Origin: Triplophysa rosa
Taxonomy: Eukaryota; Chordata; Actinopteri; Cypriniformes; Nemacheilidae
Direction: 5' to 3'
Assembly (NCBI RefSeq): GCF_024868665.1
Contig: NC_079893.1
Location: 7,969,882-8,033,881 of the forward strand
Length of the DNA stretch: 64,000 nt
How positions within the stretch are numbered: position 1 is the stretch's first letter; each line of letters begins with the position of its first letter. Shown piece by piece: positions 56,160-64,000 of the stretch. A model generated the notes under the pieces. That model did no database searches, had not been told where the DNA came from, and saw only the letters and a program-made list of their open reading frames with translations. The translations under genes were made by a program, and so were the position numbers.

Positions 56160-58102
56160 GAGGTCAGTGGAATAGAACACCTATTTTAAACTTTTTTACA
56201 CAATCTCAAACACTCATTGTTTCAAAAAACAGATGCTTGAAAATGAGTTGTCTCAAAAATGCATTGAAGAATCACTAATTTGGTATACTGAAATAAAAAC
56301 TAATTGCTGGCCGAGTATGCTTTATACAGTAGTCTGGTAATATAATTTACTGTAATTGCATATCATTATGGTAAACAGCTCACATATAAGAGACAGTGAG
56401 ATGCAGAGGCAAAGGTGAGATGAGATGCTGTGATTATAATGCATATTAATCAAAAATGACATCAACACCTAAAGAAAGTTTAATGAAGTTTTTTGGTGTT
56501 TTAGTGTATAGATTTCCAAGCATCAAACTTGTGTTGTCTGCAGACTTGTGTTACTTTTATACACACAGTAGCTTCCTTTTGACTTTGGGATAAAGTTCAG
56601 TTCAGGTCAGTGTAGGGTGAACTTTTCCTTCAAAACAGGGACTAATTACAAACACGCGCACACACAGTGCTGACTACATCTAACTATAACCGTGAAGGTC
56701 GAGTTTTGCAAGGTTGGAAGTACACAAGGTTGGAAGACCTTGTGTATTTTAAAATAAATATCAGTGTCTGGAAAACCTTTGTGTTTGTGTTTCTTCCAGG
56801 ATATGTGGATATGTTTGTCTGTCAGTCTTTCATTTCTCTAGTTTAAAAAGGGTCACACACACCACATTTGATATGTGACAAACAACATCTTATAAAAAAA
56901 GTTTCTACTGTATAAATGTATGGTGCCGTATTTCATTGTCATCTCTTCCATCTCTAATTGAACACAAAAATTTCATCCAGGATGACCGCCTCTGGCTTGG
57001 TTGCGGTTCAATACAAGATTGTTGTCTTTCCTGACATCACTTAGCTCAACTCTGTCACTAAATCAAGCATCTCTTCTATCTAAAAGACAGCATGGATGCT
57101 TCAATGGTTCACAGTTATCTCCACCACAGACCTTTGTAGTTTTCTCTGCTTCAGTTTTGTAATGTCTGACTTTTAGAAAACTCTCTGGTCCCAACGCTCT
57201 CCCTGATGTGCAGCAGTTTAGGTAAATATGCTGACTTAAGTAAAAATCCGTTCACATTTCAAGTCCACATTTTTAGTAATACAGCGCCACAGTAATTGCA
57301 GATCTTTATAAGTTTCCATTAAAGAAAAGGTCTTGTCTTTGTGGGAAAAACAAACCCAAAGCATTTCACATTGCGATCCAATTAACCGAGTCTGTCAGTG
57401 GAAGGTCTCTAAATAATCAATGATGTTATTGTGTGATATTTTTGGAGCATTATGATTTTTGACAAATACATAATTTGAAAGAATCGTGCGGCTAGATTGA
57501 AAATAGTGTCTTAGTGATTTCTTTGATAAAAGCTATTATTGAAATTCTTGGTCTCTCTGCTACGGTGCAAATTTGATGTGAATATTTTCACTTTGTGGCA
57601 TTTAATATGAGATCTTTTCAAATGAATTCCTGAAATCGTTTTTGCACCTTTTTTTAATCCGAGTTTCTAGATGTCAAGGAGAATATTGTGATCACTAATT
57701 ACATTTTCAACATCACAGGCTGAATTTCTCTGAATGTTTGGATTCTTCTGAGCCAGTTAGTGTGATTTAGGAGTGTAAAACAGCCCGAGCTCTCAGGGAC
57801 CTGTACAGACTTTTCACTTCTTAGAATCTAGTGCACCAGGTAACAGAAATGTCATTTGGATCTGACACATTTAGTCTGCAGTTTCACAGTTACTCACTGT
57901 TTTGCAGTTTCCCACAAGCTCATTTGAATTTACTCCTGCCTTTGTGTAGTCAAGATTGGACTGCTCATTTTACAGCATTTTAGATATTTGCAATCAAGTG
58001 GATATTCGAATACACACAGACTATATAAAGGATGAAGTACAGTCAGAATGCATTATTGATAAAATGGGGTAAGGGGGTTTATTTTGAGTTGAAGACTGGC
58101 TA
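56160..58102. other. No recognisable gene
   Basis: Long single-copy-looking stretch. 56700-56750 has a small hairpin (ACACAAGGTTGG / CCTTGTGT). 56980-57460 and 57560-58020 have mixed composition without repeat signs or coding homology. Confidence 0.4.
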
Positions 58103-58163
58103 AAGGCCTGTTCACAATAACAACTTTAAAAATAACTGTAATGATAACTACATAAAGTTTTGT

Positions 58164-59092
58164 GGTAACACTTCACAATAAGATTGTATCTGGTTACATT
58201 AGTAAATGCATTTACTAACATGAACTAACAATATGCAATATGGTTTTTAAGCATCATTGTTAATGTTCAAATCATTGTTAATGTTAGTTAATGTCAATAC
58301 AGTTACTGTATTTGTGTTAGTTCATGGTGCATTAAGCTAATATTAACTTACACAACCTTTGATTTTAAAAATGTATTAATAAATGCTGAAAATAACATGA
58401 AGGTATATACATTCTGTAGAAGTATTGTTCATTGTTAGTTCTTGTTAGGTAATGTATTAAAGGTGTGCTGAACTGGCCGTTTTTATTATTTTATACTGTT
58501 GTCTGAGGTCTACTTATGACGTTCTTAACTCTTCTCTAAACGTGGTTTTTACATTAAAAATCATCAAAATCAATAAGTAATAGGCTATTTTCTACCCGGG
58601 TTTTGAGGCCATCTCGTCAAATGGGCGTGCCGCATTGAAGACTTGGAAGTAAACGCCCACTGCTATGATTGGATAGCATATCAGCAGTTTAGTTTAAACT
58701 GACGGACAAAACAAATCTTTAGCCGAAAAGTATGTCGCTATGGTTATCAGTTTATCAATCATCACAAATGCGAGAGTGTATACTATGTGTGGCTAAAGTC
58801 ATTTGCGAACCAGTGGGCGGGGCTAGAGAAGTAGACGTTGATATTTTTCTGTGGAGGCGGTGTTCAACCTATCATAGATAGGTGCATTCCAGGACCTGGC
58901 GTTCACTGGGCCTGGTGTCAATAACAGTTGTAATTTCAGTAACAAGGGCATTTTCAGTTCTGACACTTACAGGATGTTTGCTTGAATACGATTCCCTCTT
59001 ACATAACAAAAGCTCTGGTTAAAATTGAGGTCTTAATTCATGGCCCCTTTAACTAATTGTTAACACACACAACTTTATTGTAAAGTATTACT
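58164..59092. mobile_element. hAT-type miniature with perfect 8-bp duplication, middle layer
   Basis: The ends GGTAACACTTCACAATAAG and CTTTATTGTAAAGTATTACT face each other. The flanks are AGTTTTGT at 58156-58163 and again at 59093-59100. Without the nested element and its duplicated TTAA it is about 337 bp. The interior is AT-rich (TTAGTTAATG, GTTCATGGTGCATTAAG). Confidence 0.9.
58461..59048. mobile_element. TTAA-type miniature, 588 bp, innermost layer
   Basis: The ends AGGTGTGCTGAACTGGCC and AATTCATGGCCCCT sit between TTAA (58457-58460) and TTAA (59049-59052). Removing it with one TTAA restores GTATTAACTAATTG, which fits the middle element. Conserved-looking interior words: GGGCGTGCCGCATTG, CAGTGGGCGGGGC. 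Confidence 0.88.
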
Positions 59093-59326
59093 AGTTTTGT
59101 ATATTCGAAGCTTGCGCACTGCAAATTTACATTTCGGTCCTTTAAAATCGAATAGATTTTGATTAAAATGTTTTCATGATTATCGTTCATAAGCTGAATA
59201 GAAAAATTCACTTTGAAAGTGATCCCAAAGATATCATTCTTCAGTTATGTTGTATTTGTAATGTAAATTTCACTATTCTTCTGAATTTGTATAACTTTAT
59301 TTTATAGTTATTGTGATCGCCCTTGG

Positions 59327-60985
59327 CGTGATTGCGTGCTGCAGGGATGGCGTATTTAGGCGAACCCAGAGCTTAGCGTCGCACTGATCCCCTCGACAAA
59401 AAGTCAAAATGATTTTTCTATAGGCTTTTGTATTATTGGCAAAAATAAGGTCTGTGATAAGCTAAACATATTATCTTTACAAATAAACACATTTATACAT
59501 TTTGAAGCCTAAATACAATTCCCAGAAATAAAAGCTAACCTTATGCTATAAACAAACTATAACACAGTCGCTCAGCATCAAGCTTTCTGCAATTATCTGT
59601 GGATGAATCTCCATCCACATTTAGATCTTTGTTCCCACGTTGTGTTATTTTTGAGATTTTTATGCGTAATGACATTTAACATCCCTAACAATGTCTGAAG
59701 TCGCATTTAACAACTTGTTAGCAACCATCATTTTCAATACATGTAAAAGTTTTGAGCAGAGTATTAACGTGTTTTAAGTCATAGAATGAAACATGAAAAT
59801 ATTTAGAACGTTTGTAACCACAGATCTTATTTCAGGTATTTAACGAGAAAAAAAAAACATTTTAAAAACCGAATGACTTCATTAAATCATCCCTGCATCA
59901 TTCTATGATGAGAAATATACCACTGCTTTTCAAAAGGGTCCTGTTCAACCAGATCACATTCCATATTATTATCCAGTCCCCAGACAAACTACAAACTCCA
60001 GCAAACAAACGTCATTCAGTACATTGACATGTATATGTAAATGTGCTCAGGCAATTACAATAGACTGCATTGCAGTAATTACAGCTATTTGTAGAGATGC
60101 TGTCACCAGAGATTCAAGCAAGAGCAAAGCACACACCTTTTTTCTGGACAAACACTCTTTCACTTTTCAAAGCAATTAATTAAAGTGGGACATTTAGAAG
60201 CGCTCTGCACTGTTTTTTTACAGCCATTTTAAGTCACGGCCATGAAAATACACAGTATTTAGAGACCATTTTATTGAATGAATTGAATGAGTGCAGGATT
60301 AGTCATCAATACCATCATCAACGTTTTAAAGCCACACAACAACAATCGTGATGTCATGGGGTTTTTACGTTTTTGTTTATGGTGTTGAAAAGTCTAAAGT
60401 GCAGGAATAGTAATGCTACAGTATAAAATGATCACACATTTTACTCTTTCACAATTGATATAGTAGGGTGCTGTTGTCGCTGTGTATGCAGTCTCTGTGT
60501 GTGTGTCAGAGTGAATGAAGTTTAGATGAGGTGAAAGAATGCTCTAGGGTACATGCTCCACTTGCCTTTACCAGTGAACTGAGGACGTACAACATTCACT
60601 TAAACAAGCTTGTGTGCTCAGTTCTGGTTCTAAATCAGCGAAGGTCACTCTGCTGCTCTCCGCGTGCATGCCACAGTCAGCAGATTCTGATAAGAAGGCA
60701 GTCAAATTGGCTGATCCAATTGGTAGCAAAAATGTATTTCCACACTCATGAATTGAAAAGTGTATTCGGAGTAGTTCAAGCTGAGAGGAAAAAGAAAAGA
60801 TCCGAGGAAAATTTTAAGCGTGAGGAGACTTCGAGCTCCTCTACTGCAAGGACGGAACCATGCCATGTGGCTAACACGACTACGTAGTGAAGCGTTTTTA
60901 CTGTCAGCGAGGTGCCTAGTTATAATGGTCTTCTCCATCATTTGATCCTTTTTTGATAAATGATTCCTGCCAAAATCAGGAGAAA
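59327..60985. other. No recognisable gene
   Basis: AT-rich, repeat-poor. The 118-codon open frame at 60531-60887 and its minus-strand partner (60702-61007) match nothing I know and have no splice or start context in support. Confidence 0.4.
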
Positions 60986-60992
60986 ATATAGA

Positions 60993-61062
60993 TGAACATC
61001 CATCCATTATCCAAACCCACTTGGCCTCCGCAGGAGGCCTGGAGCCTATCCCAGCATCTTTG
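60993..61062 (+). repeat. Fragment of the fish 'GGAGCCTATCCCAGC' repeat
   Basis: ACATCCATCCATTATCCAAA and GGCCTGGAGCCTATCCCAGC are hallmark words of an old teleost repeat, probably a LINE 3' part. About 70 bases survive. Confidence 0.65.
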
Positions 61063-61139
61063 TCTTATGTCTGCCTGCTGGTTTGTCCTGTCCTCCATTT
61101 AGTAACGCTACACGTCACGTCTACTATTTGTAGTCCTGT

Positions 61140-61325
61140 CTCTGTGTATGAAAAACGTACGATTATTAGAAAAGAAGCAGTATTGGACCCCCCCACAACC
61201 TGACCCCTAAATCTAAGGTCACTGGCACAAAAGCAAGTTTTCCTAAAACGTATGAAAAAGATGAATTAATACAAATTACTGTATAGCCACCTTGCAAAAT
61301 AGTTATGAATTCCTGAAATTGTGTT
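61140..61325 (-). mobile_element. Decayed 'ACGAGGTGGCT' element
   Basis: ACGTACGATTATTAG, CCTGACCCCTAAATCTAAGG, ACAAATTACTGTATAGCCACC and TTGCAAAATAGTTATGAATT follow the internal and right-end order of the family at 5492-5702. The left end is not clear. Confidence 0.5.
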
Positions 61326-61346
61326 GGTATATCTGGTATATCATAT

Positions 61347-61568
61347 TATTCACCCAAAAATGAAAATTCTGTCATCATGTACTCACCCTCTTGTTATTTC
61401 AAACCTCTATGACTTACTTTGATTCGCAGAACACAAAAGATGTTTTAATGAAAGATGGTAACCGAACAGCCGCAGCACCCATTCACTTCTATTGCATGTA
61501 CACAAAACCAATGCAAGTCAACGGTCGATCGCTGTTCGGTTTTACATCTTTTATACAGAATTCTGAAA
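61347..61568 (+). mobile_element. TTAA-A element lacking both extreme ends
   Basis: It begins in TTCACCCAAAAATGAAAATT and keeps CACCCATTCACTTCTATTGC and CACAAAACCAATGCAAGTC. It breaks off near 61568. Confidence 0.82.
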
Positions 61569-62561
61569 TCATATTGCCAAAATAGTTCAGGCAAATATTA
61601 AGCTTTTGAAACTTACTTTTACATTTTTTTCTAAAAGCAACTGCAAAAAGTTATATTGGCATACATTGAATACCTGGTTGAAAACATGGGATTTGGCACT
61701 AAAACACTGACTGCAAATCTGGCAAATTCACCCTCGAATCCAAAGCTTAATTTACACACCTATATCAAAATATCCAGTCAGTCTGTTTCCAAACGTTCAC
61801 TGGCGCTTTGACTTTCACAAGCCTAATCTCTCTGTCCTTCTCTCGTCTCTTTCTTCCTCTCTCCGCCCGGGACAACTCGTTTAATGACATGCTGCTAATC
61901 CTATTAGACAGCTCGCTCGTTCCGTTTCTCCGGTGGATATGCTTCTGTCACAAATCCTATTCGCCTGGACAAACCTAAAATGGTTTTCTAATTGTGGATT
62001 GCTAATTGCTAATCAAGAATCTAAGATAAGACGGAGACTCTCGTAGGTCTACAATCTATTACGGTACATGGGATGATATCATCGTTTACACGAGAGGTTT
62101 CGGCGGCATGTTAAAATGTAATTCAGCTCAGCCTGCGATGCGATGCGGACTTGATTTGTTTGTCTCTTTGGGTTACAGAGCAGAGGGGTACGGAGTGGTC
62201 GGAGAGACGGAATGACACTTGACAGATCTTGCGTCTTGCAAGTAAATGTTTGTCATGTTTTTCTTACTTGTTCATTCACTTTCTTTGCCTCTCTCTCTCT
62301 CTTTTTCCATCACTTGACACCTGATGTGTGCTTCTCATTCCCCGGGCTTCTGGATTCTGATGCCCTGCATGGCAGGCAGAATGAGAAGCTGTCATGTTTT
62401 TTTTTTTCATTTTCTTTTTCATTCCTCTCATGTTTTATATGTCTCACATTGTGTTTTATTTGATTTTCTTCACTTTATTTATTTTTGTGCCAGGTTTGAC
62501 CTGTACTGAACAGTATGTAGGAATAAATCATAAAATCACTATATAATAGCCTATCTTAATT
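61569..62561. other. No gene; candidate conserved segment 61860-62110
   Basis: 61860-62110 (CGTTTAATGACATGCTGCTA, TTTTCTAATTGTGGATTGCT, AATTGCTAATCAAG) carries several TAAT-type homeodomain sites and no repeat signs. 62270-62460 is T-rich. Confidence 0.4.
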
Positions 62562-62720
62562 CAGAGGTTCCCAAACTGGCATCCCATGGCCCACAAAGAT
62601 CTAAAGGAATAAATCTGTGCCCCCCAGCCCCTTTTAATATTCATATTAAGATTAATATTTTATGACGAGATTAAGAGTAATATGTACAATTTCACAAAAT
62701 ATTGCTTATTTTTAAAGGAA
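62562..62720 (+). mobile_element. hAT-type end 'CAGAGGTTCCCAAACTG'
   Basis: CAGAGGTTCCCAAACTGGCA is a typical vertebrate hAT 5' terminal repeat ('CAGNGGTTCNCAAACT'). The following GGCCCACAAAGATCTAAAGG-type sequence fits. No right end found. Confidence 0.5.
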
Positions 62721-62762
62721 GCAGGCAGTCCGTGTGCGATTTGGGAGCTATAGAGAAATTAA

Positions 62763-62890
62763 AGTGATAGTTCACTCAATTTTTTGTATTTACTCACACT
62801 GACGTCTTTTTAAACCTATGTGTTTTTCTTTCTGTAGAAAACGAAATAAATTGATGAGAATGCCGGTAGTCCATCATACAACATTTTTAT
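62763..62890 (+). mobile_element. TTAA-A left-end fragment
   Basis: TTAA then AGTGATAGTTCACTCAATTT, TTTACTCACACTGACG; the family's right half is absent. Confidence 0.65.
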
Positions 62891-64000
62891 AGAGTATCAA
62901 TTTGGAAAAAAACCATTTTTTAATCTAAAAGGCCTAATCTTTAGGGTTATGCTTAGTCTATTCCAATTATTATAATCATCTATTACGAATGTTAAACAAA
63001 AAGCCTTTGTTAAGATATCTAGGTCTATATAAAGTGTGTGGTTGTGTTTGTGTGGGTGTGTGAGTTGCGGTGGAGTCCAAGATCAATGTAATCCAAAACA
63101 AATGTGTGTGCATGTTATGAGATTTACTGGGGAGACTCATATTTTGTTATCAGAATCCAGGTCTTAAATTAGACACCTGGATAAAACGCAAATCTGTTCT
63201 GGTTCCAGACATTTATTGCTGCTTTGAATTACATCTCTAATCTAATATAATCTAATCTAATATAATCTCCATAATAATGTAAGTGTGTGCCTGTGCGCAT
63301 GTGTGAGGTTAAGTGCATGTCTCTTAAAGTCTCTATTAGTCATCTCCACTGTGCTGTTCTGGTTCAGTAGCAATACAGACAAAAAGTGCCACAGACAAAT
63401 GTTTCTGGGAAAATAAAAATGCATGCACTCTCCCAAATCTCTCTCTCTCTCTTGCTCTCTCTCGCACATGATATGAGTACAAACCTTGTGAAAGTACATT
63501 TCTAAGATTTCATTTTTGCATTATCCGATGCACCAATCATCCTTGAGTAATTGTCCTCCTATGTGGTCCATCGTGTCCCATTGTGAGCAGGAGCCCTGTG
63601 TGGCTTGTTAGCACGTTGTGTTGTGCTGTGCAGCTGCGGTGTAAATATGCGTGAGAGCGTGCAAAGTGCATGTCTGATGTTACAGTTTGTCTGTACGGTA
63701 TATGTGTTAAGGAGCACACCAGTCTCATGTGCATCCACCGCCTCATACCCATGTGAGGTTTAGTGGCGAGAGCGAGAGCGAGAGCCAGAGTGTTGCATTG
63801 CTTCCTTTGGCCTGTGAATACTAAACTACAGTTTGAGTGCCTAAAGTATTCCCATAGGGTACTCGAGAGAGCCACAAAGAAACCACTTTTGCTGTTACAC
63901 ACATACTTTCTTTGACATACCGTGCACAAAATATAAGGTGGATGCTTGAATTTAAGATGTGCGAAGCACAAAGAAGCAAAATAAGCATTTATAGAGCAGT
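62891..64000. other. No recognisable gene
   Basis: A short TAATCTAATA-type tandem lies at 63236-63269, (CT)n at about 63437-63465 and (GAGCGA)n at about 63770-63785. The 144-codon minus-strand open frame at 63537-63971 is unrecognised and crosses the GAGCGA repeat (as a Leu-Ala run), so I treat it as chance. Confidence 0.4.

Larger units (their letters stand above)
58103..59326. mobile_element. Outermost element of a three-layer nest
   Basis: The left end AGGCCTGTTCACAATAACAA, CTTTAAAAATAACTG faces the right end AACTTTATTTTATAGTTATT, GTGATCGCCCTTGG. The pattern matches a common fish miniature with 'GTTCACA…AACGATAACTATAA'-like ends. Between its halves lies the hAT element at 58164-59092. Confidence 0.55.

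Noticed and set aside
60531..60887. 118-codon open frame with a charged C-terminal half
   Set aside because: No family recognised, no promoter or splice context, and an overlapping 101-codon minus-strand frame shows that stops are simply sparse here.
2475..62890. Regularly recurring ~300-bp repeats considered as a CRISPR-like or satellite array
   Set aside because: Copies are dispersed, in most cases TTAA-flanked, and have inverted terminal repeats, so they are transposons.
63537..63971. 144-codon minus-strand open frame
   Set aside because: No recognisable domain, crosses a GAGCGA simple repeat and is within the length range expected by chance over 64 kb.

Overview
The window looks like vertebrate nuclear DNA from a cyprinid-type fish (zebrafish, carp or goldfish relatives). 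The evidence is the repeats: many copies of an element beginning with a 'GGGATAGTTCACCC'-type end, a 'GTGACCCTGG...CACAAAACCAG' element, CACTGTAAA-ended elements and TAGGG-ended hAT miniatures, together with long GA, GT and CTTT microsatellites. There are no bacterial or viral features: no operons, no CRISPR array and no recognisable rRNA or tRNA gene.

I find no intact host protein-coding gene. The long open frames are chance or low-complexity frames or lie inside repeats. The only clear protein homology is a decayed multi-exon gene at 10351-12036. It encodes C2H2 zinc fingers and a conserved C-terminal block that I recognise from a fish multicopy family, and it sits inside a 2.8 kb transposon with CACTGTAAA/TTTACAGTG ends (9612-12384). 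Two short transposase-type remnants, Harbinger-like (41344-41411) and Myb/SANT-like (29771-29848), lie in other elements.

Layout. 1-0.6 kb: probable end of an LTR element. 2.5-3.3 kb: a TTAA-target element split by a GC-rich insertion. 4-5.7 kb: small inverted-repeat elements. 7.2 kb: CTTT microsatellite. 8.0-9.2 kb: foldback element with a hAT miniature inside. 9.6-12.4 kb: gene-carrying CACTA-like element. 13.2 kb: GA tract. 13.8-14.7 kb: three-layer nest with a solo LTR. 15.9-16.6 kb: large foldback. 18.0-18.9 kb: 'GGGCCTCATTTATC' transposon. 20-25.9 kb: scattered miniatures. 29.0-31.4 kb: 2.35 kb transposon with another nested inside. 33.4 kb: palindromic hAT miniature. 34.7-36.6 kb: TTAA elements. 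41.0-42.1 kb: Harbinger-like remnant. 43.5-44.7 kb: two repeats. 48.5 kb: pure GA tract. 49-50.5 kb: abutting repeats. 51.9 kb: 'TTGGGTT' palindromic repeat. 53-56 kb: repeats and an inverted duplication. 58.1-59.3 kb: a second three-layer nest.

Between the repeats lie stretches of single-copy-looking DNA, some compositionally like conserved non-coding elements. The window therefore resembles a gene desert or a large intron. Nothing here is convincingly a new biological system. The best leads are the gene-carrying CACTA-like element, the datable nests of transposons with visible target duplications, and the many unrelated miniatures that share a TTAA target.
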